Assembly (NCBI GenBank): GCA_963822575.1
Contig: CAWGHZ010000004.1
Location: 310,001 to 374,000 of the forward strand
Direction: 5' to 3'
DNA: 64,000 bases
Source: CAWGHZ01 sp963822575
GTDB taxonomy: Bacteria > Pseudomonadota > Alphaproteobacteria > MPNO01 > DASWLB01
Shown: positions 55,146 through 63,101 of the stretch, piece after piece
How the letters are laid out: each line of letters begins with the position of its first letter
Numbering within the stretch: the first letter of the stretch is position 1
Program-made: the position numbers and the translations under genes
Notes under the pieces: generated by a model
What the model was told of the DNA's origin: nothing
Seen by the model: the letters and a program-made list of their open reading frames with translations, nothing else
Database searches by the model: none

Positions 55146-55473
55146 CGGGGCGAGAGCGGATCATTTCGATCTTCACACCGACATCGACACGCGTCCAGGC
55201 GTGATCGGCGGTCAAGGCCGGCAGGTTCCGCCGCCGGGCGAGCGCAAGGCAGGCGCGGTCGCCGAGAGAGAGGCGGTGTGACTTCGTGACCGCTCGCAAA
55301 TCCGACGCGGCATAGGCCAGCTCGGTATCGAACGGGACGATCTCAAGCCCCATGAACGCAAGCGATGTTCGGATCGAGATGAGGGTCGCGCCGCGTTCGA
55401 TGAGCTTTGCGCCGACCTCGGAGACATTGACGGCGGAGATAACCGATCCGCCGAGATGCTGCTGCACAATCTG
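55138..55473 (-). pseudogene. N-terminally truncated PIN-domain (VapC-type) toxin remnant
   Basis: About 110 residues matching a VapC toxin from the second helix on: LGGSVISAVNVSEVGAKL, then EIVPFDTELAYAASDLRAVT, LSLGDRACLALARRRNLPALTADHAW. The first part is missing: VapC proteins start with a short strand holding the first catalytic Asp (as in VLDASAL), but here an in-frame TGA stands just before VQIVQQHL. An internal GTG could start translation, but the product would lack that Asp. No VapB antitoxin gene is adjacent. It overlaps the msrP end by eight bases and abuts the ABC permease stop. Confidence 0.75.
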
Positions 55474-55487
55474 GACTCACCGAGGCC

Positions 55488-56621
55488 CTAATCCAGCGTC
55501 TGGCGGTAGCGCTTGAGCGCGACGGCCGAGACGACGACGAGGAACACCAGGATGGGCCAGAGGGCGGGCCAGACCTCCACCCAGCCGTTGCCCTTCAAAA
55601 GGATGCCGCGGACGATCCTGAGGAACCAGGTCAGCGGCAGCAGATTGCCGAGGAACTGCGCCCATTCGGGCATGCCGCGGAACGGAAACAGGAATCCCGA
55701 CAGCAGCATCGACGGCAGGAAGAAGAAGATGCTCATCTGCATCGCCTGCATCTGGTTGCGGGCGAGGGTGGAGAAGGTGAAGCCGACGGCGAGGTTCGCC
55801 GCGATGAACGCCAGCACGCAGAGCGCGAGGAGCCCGAGGCTTCCCGCGACCGGGATGCCGAACAGTGCCGTCGCGGTGGCCAGGATCACACCCACCTGGA
55901 CGAAGCCCACCACCACATAGGGCACGATCTTGCCGAGCATCACTTCGAGGGGGCGGACAGGCATCGCCAGCAGGTTCTCCATCGTGCCGCGCTCGATCTC
56001 GCGTGTCACCGCGGCGCCGGTCATCATCGCCAACGTCATGGTCAGGATGGTGCCGAGAAGGCCCGGCACGATGTTGAACTCGGTCAGCCCTTCGGGGTTG
56101 TAGAGCTTGTGAACGCGGAGCTCGAAGGGCGGCGCGCCCGCCGCGAAGGGCGCGAGCGGGCCGATGAGGTCGTGGTCGAGCGCGGAATAGTTGAGCGCTG
56201 CGAGCGCGGCGACGGCGCCGCCGGTCGCCACCGGGTCGGTCGCGTCGGCCTCGACCAGCAGGGAAGGCCGCTCGCCGCGCTCGATGCGGCGCGAGAAATC
56301 GACCGGGAACTCGACGACGAACTGCACCTCGCCCTTGGCCAGCATCTCGTCCGCCTGGGCGGGGTTCGCCGGCCAGGCGACGACGCGGAAATAGGTGGTG
56401 TTCTCCATCGCCCGCACGATCGACCGGGCGAACGTGCCGTTGCCCGACACCACCACCGCGGTGGGCAGCGCCCGCGGATCGGAATTGATGGCGTAGCCGA
56501 ACAGGATGAGCTGCATAATCGGCACGCCCACCATCAACGCGAAGGTCAGCCGGTCGCGCAGGAGCTGGATGAACTCCTTGACCAGAACGGCGCGGAACCG
56601 CGCGGGCGAGAACAGGTTCAT
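55488..56621 (-). CDS. ABC-2 type multidrug transporter permease
   Basis: A 377-residue ABC-2 family permease (YbhR/YhhJ-like). A first helix (about 24-44) is followed by a large extracytoplasmic region (about 50-180), then five closely spaced helices (about 185-370). The motif REIERGTMENLLAMPVRP (about 210-227) is the coupling-helix signature of this family. Its ATG overlaps the ATPase stop in an ATGA junction. It is the last gene of the tetR-hlyD-ATPase-permease operon. A single permease gene implies a homodimer. Confidence 0.92.
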   Translation of the reverse strand: MNLFSPARFRAVLVKEFIQLLRDRLTFALMVGVPIMQLILFGYAINSDPRALPTAVVVSGNGTFARSIVRAMENTTYFRVVAWPANPAQADEMLAKGEVQFVVEFPVDFSRRIERGERPSLLVEADATDPVATGGAVAALAALNYSALDHDLIGPLAPFAAGAPPFELRVHKLYNPEGLTEFNIVPGLLGTILTMTLAMMTGAAVTREIERGTMENLLAMPVRPLEVMLGKIVPYVVVGFVQVGVILATATALFGIPVAGSLGLLALCVLAFIAANLAVGFTFSTLARNQMQAMQMSIFFFLPSMLLSGFLFPFRGMPEWAQFLGNLLPLTWFLRIVRGILLKGNGWVEVWPALWPILVFLVVVSAVALKRYRQTLD

Positions 56622-57544
56622 CGCGGGTCCGCCCCCACCTCGGCCAGCGTGTGGATGAAGACGTCCTCGAGCGACGGCTCGGCCGGCGCCCAGCGGTAGC
56701 GCGGATCGTCACGCCACGGGGCGATGGCCGCCTCGAGCGCCGCCGGGTCCGTGCCGGTGACGTGCAGCCGGGGGCCGAACGCGGCCACCATCTCGACGCC
56801 CGGCCGGCCGGAGAGCGCGCGGTGCAGCTCGCCCAGGTTCTCACCCTCGACCGTCCATGTGGTGAGGCCGGAGCCCTTGACGACCTCGGCGACCGAGCCG
56901 ACCAGCAGGAGCCGCCCCCAGGCCAGGTAGGCGATGCGGTGGCAGCGCTCGGCCTCGTCCATGTAATGGGTCGAGACCAGCACCGTCACGCCCTCGCCGG
57001 CGAGGTCGTGGATCATCTCCCAGAACTCGCGCCGCGCGTTGGGATCGACGCCGGCGGTCGGCTCGTCGAGCAGCAGCAGCTCGGGCTCGTGCAGCACGCA
57101 GGCGGCAAGCGCAAGGCGCTGCTTCCAGCCGCCCGACAGCGCGCCCGCCATCTGGTCGCGCCGGGCGGCGAGGCCGAACCGTTCGGCGATCTCGGCGGCG
57201 CGGGCGCGCGGGCGGCCGAGCCCGTACATGCGCCCGACGAACTCCAGATTCTCGCGGACGCTCAAATCCTCGTACAGGCTGAAGCGCTGGGTCATGTAGC
57301 CGACCCGCCGCTTGATCTCGTCGGCCTGGCGCAGGATGTCGAAGCCGAGGCAGGTGCCGCGCCCGGCATCGGGCGTGAGAAGGCCGCACAGCATGCGGAT
57401 GGTCGTCGTCTTGCCGCTGCCGTTCGGCCCGAGGAAGCCGAAGATCATGCCGCGCGGCACCTCGATGTCGAAGTCCTGCACCACGGTCTTGGCGCCGAAC
57501 CGCTTGGCAAGCCCCTCGACCTTGATGGCGGGGGCGTCGGTCAT
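56618..57544 (-). CDS. ABC transporter ATP-binding protein
   Basis: A 308-residue ATPase subunit. Walker A is GPNGSGKTT (about 39-47), the signature motif is LSGGWKQRLALA, Walker B is LLLLDEPTAGVD, and the H-loop is VSTHYMDEAERC. The C-terminal 70 residues (GLTTWTVEGENLGELHRAL onward) are the usual extension of drug-export ATPases and end in PSLEDVFIHTL. E. coli YbhF has two such ATPase halves; this one has one. ATGA overlaps link it to hlyD upstream and to the permease downstream. Confidence 0.94.
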   Translation of the reverse strand: MTDAPAIKVEGLAKRFGAKTVVQDFDIEVPRGMIFGFLGPNGSGKTTTIRMLCGLLTPDAGRGTCLGFDILRQADEIKRRVGYMTQRFSLYEDLSVRENLEFVGRMYGLGRPRARAAEIAERFGLAARRDQMAGALSGGWKQRLALAACVLHEPELLLLDEPTAGVDPNARREFWEMIHDLAGEGVTVLVSTHYMDEAERCHRIAYLAWGRLLLVGSVAEVVKGSGLTTWTVEGENLGELHRALSGRPGVEMVAAFGPRLHVTGTDPAALEAAIAPWRDDPRYRWAPAEPSLEDVFIHTLAEVGADPR

Positions 57545-58557
57545 GACCCGGGCGCCACGTCGACCGGCTGGCCGACCTTGAGGACGGCGCGGCGTGCGTC
57601 GGGCCGGGCCTCCACCATGAACACCAGCCGCGCGCGTTCGTCGCGGCTGTAGATCACCGGCGGGGTGTATTCCGCCTGGGGCGCGATGAAGCTGACCGTC
57701 GCCGGGATCGCGGCGCCGCACCCGTCGCAGCGGACGGCGACCTTGTCGCCGACCGCGAGTTGGCCGAGACGGCGCTCCGGCACGAAGAACCGTATCTTGA
57801 GATTGGCGGGCGGCAGAAGCTGGACCACCGGCCGGCTGGCCATTACCACCTCGCCTGGGCGGTAGAGCGTGTCGATGACGGTTCCGGCGGCGGGCGCGAT
57901 GCCGGTCATCTGGCCCAACCGCCAGTCGTCCTGGGCGAGCGCCGCCTTGGCGGCGGTAACGGCAGCCTCGGCGGCCCGGATCGCGTCGGCGCGCGCCGGC
58001 ATGCGCGCCACCGCGAGCTCGGCGTCGAGCTCGGCGACGCGCGCGCGCCCCTGGTCGCGCATGGAGCGCGCGTCCTGCTGCGCCTTCTCGGCGGCGACGC
58101 CGGTGCGGTGGAGCGCGGTCTGGCGCCGGTAGTCCTCCTCGGCTTGGCGCAGGGCGGCGACCGCCTGGCGGCGCTGCGCCTCGATCGCGGCGATCTCGGG
58201 CGGGCGCTTGCCGGTTTGCAAGTCCCCGAGCTGCGCCTCGGCCTGGCGCAGCTTGGCGGCGGCTTCGTCGCGCGCGGCGCGCTCCGCGGTGTCGTCGAGC
58301 ACGAACAATGTCGCGCCCTGGGCTACCCGGTCGCCGCGCGCCACGTCGAGCCGGGCGAGCGTGCCGCCGACAGTTGACGTGATGAACACGTAGTCGGCCT
58401 CGACATAGCCGCTATAGGTTTTGGGCGCGGGCGTCCCGCCGAAGAACGACTCGATCCGCTCGCGCCAGCCCATGCCACCCGCCGGCGCTTGCAGCGCGAA
58501 GGCCGCACCTCCGCCGACGACGGCGAGGACGACGAGCGCGACGACGATCCGTCTCAT
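57541..58557 (-). CDS. HlyD-family periplasmic adaptor (membrane fusion) protein
   Basis: A 338-residue membrane-fusion protein of the YbhG type. An N-terminal anchor (about 4-22) leads to the lipoyl-like half motif SGYVEADYVFITSTVGGTLARLDVARGDRVAQGA (about 48-81). A long helical hairpin (about 95-215) is seen as Ala/Gln/Arg-rich heptads. The returning lipoyl half has APAAGTVIDTLYRPGEVV, and then a beta-barrel domain follows. A CDGC motif appears in that barrel. It links the inner-membrane ABC pump to an outer-membrane exit protein such as TolC. ATGA junctions join it to tetR and to the ATPase gene. Confidence 0.92.
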   Translation of the reverse strand: MRRIVVALVVLAVVGGGAAFALQAPAGGMGWRERIESFFGGTPAPKTYSGYVEADYVFITSTVGGTLARLDVARGDRVAQGATLFVLDDTAERAARDEAAAKLRQAEAQLGDLQTGKRPPEIAAIEAQRRQAVAALRQAEEDYRRQTALHRTGVAAEKAQQDARSMRDQGRARVAELDAELAVARMPARADAIRAAEAAVTAAKAALAQDDWRLGQMTGIAPAAGTVIDTLYRPGEVVMASRPVVQLLPPANLKIRFFVPERRLGQLAVGDKVAVRCDGCGAAIPATVSFIAPQAEYTPPVIYSRDERARLVFMVEARPDARRAVLKVGQPVDVAPGS

Positions 58558-59195
58558 GCTGCCCCTCCCGGCCGCACGATGCCGTGCAGCAGCAGATCCG
58601 TGTGCGTGCGCATCAGCGCCTGGTAGTCGAGTCCCGACTCGTCGAACGGCTCCAGGGAGTGCCGCCACAAAGCCGCCAGCAACACGGGCGCGATGACGCA
58701 GTAGACCGCCTGGTCCGCCTCGATCTCGCGGAACTCGCCGCTTGCGATGCCGCGCCGGACCAGAGCGGCGATCAGCTGCTTGGCGGGATGCACCACCTCG
58801 TCGAGGTAGAACCGGGCGAGGTCGGGGAAGTTGGCCGCCTCGGTGATGACCAGCTTGGGGATGGCCGAGCCTGGCCCCTCCATCACCGCGTCGGGGATGG
58901 CCCGCACCACCTGGCGCAGCAGCTCGGCACTCGGCGCGTCGGAGGCCGCGATCAGCTCCTGGGCGCGCGCCAGCACCGGGCCGATCGCCTGGCGCACCAC
59001 CGCCTTGAACAGCTCCTCCTTGTTCGGGAAGTAGAGGTAGAGCGTGCCCCGCGTCACGCCGGCTTGCCGCGCGATGTCGTCGAGCCGGGTGGCGGCGAAG
59101 CCGCGCGCGGCGAAGCAGGCAAGCGCCGCCGCGGTGATCTCGGCGGGGCGGGCATCCTTGCGGCGACGCCAGCGCGGGCGCGGTGCGGCGGACAT
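58554..59195 (-). CDS. TetR family transcriptional regulator
   Basis: A 213-residue TetR-like repressor. The HTH is in ITAAALACFAARGFAATRLDDIARQAGVTRGTLYLYFPNKEELF (about 20-62), followed by a helical ligand-binding domain. The layout with hlyD, ABC ATPase and permease matches the CecR (YbiH)-ybhGFSR arrangement of enterobacteria, where the TetR protein controls a drug-efflux pump. Its stop overlaps the hlyD start (ATGA). An inverted repeat lies 18 bases upstream of its start and may be its operator, implying autoregulation of the operon. Confidence 0.93.
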   Translation of the reverse strand: MSAAPRPRWRRRKDARPAEITAAALACFAARGFAATRLDDIARQAGVTRGTLYLYFPNKEELFKAVVRQAIGPVLARAQELIAASDAPSAELLRQVVRAIPDAVMEGPGSAIPKLVITEAANFPDLARFYLDEVVHPAKQLIAALVRRGIASGEFREIEADQAVYCVIAPVLLAALWRHSLEPFDESGLDYQALMRTHTDLLLHGIVRPGGAA

Positions 59196-59212
59196 GGGAA
59201 TCCCTCAATAGA

Positions 59213-59230
59213 TAACTGACGTGTTAGTTA
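59213..59230 (-). promoter_or_regulatory. Candidate TetR operator
   Basis: TAACT and AGTTA are inverted around eight bases, starting 18 bases upstream of the tetR ATG in an AT-richer patch. Size and place fit a TetR-family operator. It is a candidate only. Confidence 0.5.
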
Positions 59231-59369
59231 CTTATGTGCGAATGAGCGGCGATGCAAGGGGCGAGGGCACGCTTCCAGCCGACGATGATGTCGGTAAATT
59301 TTACAGTTCGAGGTCGGAAGGTTCCGCGATCTTCGCCTAAGCGGTTGAAAATCCATCCGAATCGCATTT

Positions 59370-59386
59370 TGGCACGATTTTTGCAT
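59370..59386 (+). promoter_or_regulatory. Sigma-54 (RpoN) promoter
   Basis: TGGCACGATTTTTGCAT is a full match to the -24/-12 consensus TGGCAC-R-N4-TTGCW. The GG (59371-59372) and GC (59383-59384) are exactly 10 bases apart. The predicted start point near 59396 is about 53 bases before the ATG of the small membrane protein. A GTAAA-T-TTTAC palindrome at 59294-59304 lies about 80 bases upstream, in the range used by enhancer-binding proteins. Confidence 0.85.
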
Positions 59387-59448
59387 TGCTAATTCGTGAC
59401 GCGCGTTTCAGCGCGCGGGGCAAATGTGCCCAGTTGCGGGAGGGTGCG

Positions 59449-59634
59449 ATGACAAAAAGCAAGTGGATGAGCCGGCGCCGGCTGGCATTTCTCCGCCATA
59501 TCATGTTCGGCGGCGCGATCGCGCTCGGCGGGCTGATGTGGGCCTATTCGCTGGCTCACATGGCGGGGCTCCAGGTTGCCATCGACGGGTTCGGCCTGTC
59601 CCGGCTCATCTCCCTGGTCGGCCACGGGGGCTGA
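59449..59634 (+). CDS. Small membrane protein of unknown function under a sigma-54 promoter
   Basis: A 61-residue protein. The N-terminus is strongly basic (MTKSKWMSRRRLAFLRH), followed by one hydrophobic segment (about 19-38, FGGAIALGGLMWAYSLAHM) and a C-terminal amphipathic stretch (about 41-57, LQVAIDGFGLSRLISLV). By the positive-inside rule the N-terminus should be cytoplasmic. GGGAGGG lies five bases upstream of the ATG at 59449, which supports this start over an in-frame one further upstream. No family recognised. The sigma-54 promoter suggests induction by nitrogen, carbon or another RpoN-dependent signal. Confidence 0.65.
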   Translation: MTKSKWMSRRRLAFLRHIMFGGAIALGGLMWAYSLAHMAGLQVAIDGFGLSRLISLVGHGG

Positions 59635-59700
59635 TCGGGCGCAACTTTACAGGGAGCGTGCCGCCGCCTACAGTTTCTCCCCAATCGCTGGGAAAGCACC

Positions 59701-60219
59701 ATGACGCGGCTCGATGCGCTGTCGCACGCGCCCTGGGGCAAGGGCGAAGGCTCGGTCGTCAAGCCTCTGGTGCTGGCGCGCGGAACGCTCGAATCGGTCG
59801 ATCTCGCCAAGACGCGCCGCCTCGCCGAGGTGTTGGGGTTCGACTGCGCCGAACTCGCCTCCGACCGACTGATGCTGCGCCACCGCTCCGACCGAACCGG
59901 CGACGCCTATTGGGTGCTCGAGGTGCGCCGGGTCGATGACGTGCGCTCGCCCCAGCATGTCAGCAACCATTGGGGAATCTGGGTGCCGACGCGCGCGGAC
60001 GTGGACCGCGCCTATGCGCTGCTCGCTGCCAATGCCGAGGCGCTGGGGCTGATCCGGGTGCAGAAGCCGCGCTCCACTCACGAGGGCGCGCGCGACTACA
60101 GCTTCTATTTCGAAGACGAAAGCCGCAACTGGTGGGAGATCGGCGAACACCCCGACGAGGGCGAGTTCGTCCAATTCTTCGCGAACGGCGACTGGGACCG
60201 GCAGGGAGATGCCAAATGA
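59701..60219 (+). CDS. VOC (glyoxalase/dioxygenase fold) family protein A
   Basis: A 172-residue vicinal-oxygen-chelate protein. Two beta-alpha-beta-beta-beta modules are visible: LVLARGTLESVDLAKTRRLAEVLGF (about 23-47) and SNHWGIWVPTRADVDRAYALL (about 88-108), ending in the module-2 block YFEDESRNWWEI (about 136-147). Ligand positions: His90 and Glu146 are kept, but the module-1 His is replaced by Arg27. It is followed by a second VOC gene with a four-base overlap (ATGA), so the two are translationally coupled. The substrate is unknown. Confidence 0.85.
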   Translation: MTRLDALSHAPWGKGEGSVVKPLVLARGTLESVDLAKTRRLAEVLGFDCAELASDRLMLRHRSDRTGDAYWVLEVRRVDDVRSPQHVSNHWGIWVPTRADVDRAYALLAANAEALGLIRVQKPRSTHEGARDYSFYFEDESRNWWEIGEHPDEGEFVQFFANGDWDRQGDAK

Positions 60220-60662
60220 GCGATTTCGTCCCGCCGATTTCGAACGCGGTGTTCTCGCACGGCACCATGGACTGCCGGAACCCGGAGAAGACCCAGCGCT
60301 TCCTGCGGGGATTCCTCGGCGTGCGCAGCGTGCGCAAGTCGAAGGGCACGCAGTATGTCTGGCTTGGCGGGCGCTGGTTCATCGCCTGCCTGCGCGTCGG
60401 CGAGGGCGTGCCGGCGCGCCAGGGGCCGGGCTACCGGTTCGGCCTCCTGGTCGCGACGCCGGGCGAAGTCGACGCGGCGCACGATGCCGCCCTCGCCCAG
60501 CAGGCGGAATGGGAGATCAGAGAGGTCCAGCCGGTGCGCACCGACGGCGACACGCGCACCTTCGCGCTGCAGGACCTCGACGGCAACTGGTGGGAGATCT
60601 ACCACCGGCCGGGCCACCTGTATGACGGCGTGTTCGCGTCCGAGGCGGCAACGGTCTGTTAG
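60216..60662 (+). CDS. VOC (glyoxalase/dioxygenase fold) family protein B
   Basis: A 148-residue VOC protein. Module 1 starts FSHGTMDCRNPEKTQRFLRGFLGV (13-36), with His15 as ligand. Module 2 starts with YRFGLLVATPGEVDAAHD (about 73-90), where the metal-binding His is replaced (Phe75), and ends in LQDLDGNWWEIYHRPG with Glu127. Its ATG overlaps the stop of the upstream VOC gene. The ligand pattern is complementary to that of protein A. A VOC active site is often built from two subunits, so an A-B heterodimer is plausible. Confidence 0.83.
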   Translation: MSDFVPPISNAVFSHGTMDCRNPEKTQRFLRGFLGVRSVRKSKGTQYVWLGGRWFIACLRVGEGVPARQGPGYRFGLLVATPGEVDAAHDAALAQQAEWEIREVQPVRTDGDTRTFALQDLDGNWWEIYHRPGHLYDGVFASEAATVC

Positions 60663-60703
60663 CGTAGCGGCGCTATCACGCGGCCTTGCCGGGCGGGGGA
60701 GCC

Positions 60704-62437
60704 GTGTTCCAGCGGGTGACCATCAGCGCGAAGATCTTCGGCATCGCGGTCGGGCTGGTCCTGATCGGGGCCGTCGTGGCGGCGATCGGCGCGCGCATGG
60801 CGAACGTGGTGAGCGAGCAGCTCCGCATCGTCACCATGAACTACCTGCCGGCCTACGCCGCCCTCTCGAACGCCGCCGGCGCCGCCGGCGACGAGAGCCT
60901 GATGATCCACCGGCTGGTGACCGACGCCGGCGAGGACGCGCTCGCACCCGCCGCGCGCGACCATCTGGTCGCCGAGATCAAGCGACAGGGCACCCTGCTC
61001 GACGGGTCGGTCGCCGATGCCCGCCGGCTGATCAACCGCCAGATCGCCGATCCGTTCGCGTTCGACGACGACGTCGCGCTGGCGCGGCTCGACACGCGCC
61101 TCGCCTTTCTTCAGGAGGACCGTGCGTCCTTCAAGGCGCTGCTACCGAAGGTGATCGACGCGACGATGGCCGGCCGGCGTGACGCTTTGGTGGCGCTGCT
61201 GCCGCAGGTCGAGGCCTATCGCGACCGGTTCGACACAAGGATCGACGCCGATCGCAACGAGATGCAGCGCCTGTCCCAGGCAGCGGCCGAGATCGTCCGC
61301 GCGAACCAGGCCCGCACCGCCTATCTCGGCGGGCTTCTGATGGCGATCGCCGCGGCGCTCGGGCTCGTGATGGCGGCGATCGTCACGGCCGGGCTGGTGC
61401 GGCCGGTCCGCCGCCTGCTCGCCGGCACGACCGCGGTCGAGGGCGGCGCGCTCGACGTGATGCTGCCCGTCACCTCGCGCGACGAGATCGGCCGGCTGAC
61501 CGCCGCGTTCAACCGGATGGTGGGCGAGCTTCGCGTCAAGGAGCGCATCCGCACCACCTTCGGCAAGTACGTCGACCCGCGCATTGTCGAGGGGCTGATC
61601 GACCGGCCCGACCTCAATCGCGCCGATGGCGAGCGGCGGGTAATGACCGTCCTGTTCTGCGACATGCAGGGTTTCACCGCGCTCAGCGAGGGGCTGACGC
61701 CGCCCGCGCTCGTCAACGTCATCAATCGCTACCTGACGCTGATCTCCGATCCGGTACGCGCGCACGGCGGCATCATCGACAAGTATATCGGCGACGCGGT
61801 GATGGCGTTCTGGGGACCGCCCTTCTGCCGGCCCGAAGAGCAGGCGGGGCTCGCCTGCGCCGCGGCACTCGACCAGCTCGCTGCCGCGCGCGCGCTCGCG
61901 GCCGAGCTGCCGGAACTGCTCGGCGTCAAGCGCAACCTGCCGGAGATCGCGGTGCGCATCGGCATCGCCACCGGCGAGGCGGTGGTCGGCGACATCGGGT
62001 CGGACGTCGCCAAGAGCTACACCGTGATGGGCGACACGGTGAACCTCGCCTCGCGCCTCGAAGGGGCCAACAAGGTGTACGGCTCGCGCATCCTGATCAA
62101 CGAGGACGCCGCGCGCATGGCCGGCGACGCGGTCGAGCTGCGCGAGCTCGATTCGATCCGCGTCGTCGGCAAGACCGAGCCCGAGCGCGTGTTCGAGGTG
62201 CTGGGCGCGAAGGGCCAGGTGCCGGCGGATACGCTGATGCGGCGCGACCTCTTTGCCGAGGGGCTCGACGCCTATCGCCGCGGCAAATGGGCCGAGGCGA
62301 AGGCCGCTTTTGCGCGCTGCCTGGAAGGGGACGCGGCCGATCCCGCCGCCCGTACGTTTCTCGAGCGCGTCGAGCGCCTCGCCGCCGAACCGCCGCGCGA
62401 GGCCTGGACCGGCGTCTGGTCGCTGGTCGGGAAATAG
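60704..62437 (+). CDS. Class III adenylate cyclase with membrane sensor region
   Basis: A 577-residue membrane protein. A first helix (about 9-28) and a second (about 208-232) frame an extracytoplasmic helical sensor (about 35-205). A HAMP domain follows (LVRPVRRLLAGTTAVEGGALD...RDEIGRLTAAFNRM). The catalytic domain (about 300-480) has LFCDMQGFTALSE (metal Asp), IIDKYIGDAVMAFWG (Lys and Asp) and YTVMGDTVNLASRLE (adenine-specific Asp, Asn, Arg), the pattern of ATP-specific cyclases. A short TPR-like tail (LDAYRRGKWAEAKAAFARCLEGD) ends it. The GTG at 60704 with GGGGGA upstream is preferred. Product is cAMP. Confidence 0.92.
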   Translation: MFQRVTISAKIFGIAVGLVLIGAVVAAIGARMANVVSEQLRIVTMNYLPAYAALSNAAGAAGDESLMIHRLVTDAGEDALAPAARDHLVAEIKRQGTLLDGSVADARRLINRQIADPFAFDDDVALARLDTRLAFLQEDRASFKALLPKVIDATMAGRRDALVALLPQVEAYRDRFDTRIDADRNEMQRLSQAAAEIVRANQARTAYLGGLLMAIAAALGLVMAAIVTAGLVRPVRRLLAGTTAVEGGALDVMLPVTSRDEIGRLTAAFNRMVGELRVKERIRTTFGKYVDPRIVEGLIDRPDLNRADGERRVMTVLFCDMQGFTALSEGLTPPALVNVINRYLTLISDPVRAHGGIIDKYIGDAVMAFWGPPFCRPEEQAGLACAAALDQLAAARALAAELPELLGVKRNLPEIAVRIGIATGEAVVGDIGSDVAKSYTVMGDTVNLASRLEGANKVYGSRILINEDAARMAGDAVELRELDSIRVVGKTEPERVFEVLGAKGQVPADTLMRRDLFAEGLDAYRRGKWAEAKAAFARCLEGDAADPAARTFLERVERLAAEPPREAWTGVWSLVGK

Positions 62438-62443
62438 GCGCTC

Positions 62444-62761
62444 CTACCCGTCGTCAGGCATGTCCGCGAGCGACGCCAGCTCGTATCCGCCATACAGAAT
62501 GCTGATGATCGTCACCTCGCGCAACGTGACTTCGTACGCGATAATCGCACGGCGTTCCAAGGCCGGCGTACGAAGGCCCGGACGCAGGTCGTCGCGCGGA
62601 TTTCCCCGATTTGGGATTTGCTCGAGGGCGAGGCATGTCTTCTCGATGCGGTGGATATATCCTGCGTCAACCTCGAGCCCGGACCTGGCTGCGATATATT
62701 CGTAAGGCGCGAGGAGGTCCTGCTCCGTCTGCGGGCGGAAGCGGACCTCATACCTTTTCAT
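62444..62761 (-). CDS. RelE/ParE family toxin
   Basis: A 105-residue type II toxin. The fold is seen as YEVRFRPQTEQDLLAPYEYIAARSG (about 4-28), IEKTCLALEQIPNRGNPRDDLRPGLR and the end strands AIIAYEVTLREVTIISILYGG. The sequence is closer to ParE, which poisons gyrase, than to the RelE mRNase. It starts 14 bases inside the antitoxin gene, as is usual for these pairs. The antitoxin gene carries an apparent frameshift, which is hard to reconcile with an active toxin. Confidence 0.87.
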   Translation of the reverse strand: MKRYEVRFRPQTEQDLLAPYEYIAARSGLEVDAGYIHRIEKTCLALEQIPNRGNPRDDLRPGLRTPALERRAIIAYEVTLREVTIISILYGGYELASLADMPDDG

Positions 62762-63039
62762 TCCGCTTCCGCCGGACCTTTTTCACCTGATCGGCGTGAT
62801 GTCTTCGCAGCCGGCTGAATACGTCGTGCGCCGGAATGGACGGCCGCGGATCTGCCAAGGCCTGCTCGACCCGTCGCCGAAGCAGGTCGTCAATGGCGGC
62901 CTCCTCGCCGTCGAGAGCGCGAACCGCTGCGCGCAGCACTTCACTGGCCGAGGGCGTAGGCGCCCGAATTGACGCGCGCCTCGACGCGCTCCTGCAAATC
63001 GCCGAGGGTGACTGTGATCGGTCGGCTGGTGCGCGCCAA
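62748..63039 (-). CDS. ParD-type antitoxin, interrupted by a one-base frameshift
   Basis: The first frame, from a TTG at 63039 (GGAG about 10 bases upstream), gives TSRPITVTLGDLQERVEARVNSGAYA, the ribbon-helix-helix N-terminus of a ParD antitoxin. It then runs into a stop. The continuation lies in another frame: SEVLRAAVRALDGEEAAIDDLL, with a basic C-terminus. Removing one base from the GGG at 62952-62954 joins YAS and ASEVLR into the canonical GAYASASEVLRAA pattern and gives 96 residues. The remaining C-terminal half (from about 62939) would be read alone if the shift is real. Its end overlaps the toxin gene. Confidence 0.75.
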
Positions 63040-63101
63040 AGCGTAGCTCTCCTATGACACTGTCATATCAAGGCGTGCCGCGGGCCGCTTCAAGGGCGTC
63101 C

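Noticed and set aside
55138..55467. An intact 109-residue VapC toxin gene
   Set aside because: The frame lacks the first strand and catalytic Asp and is closed by an in-frame stop upstream; no antitoxin gene is adjacent.
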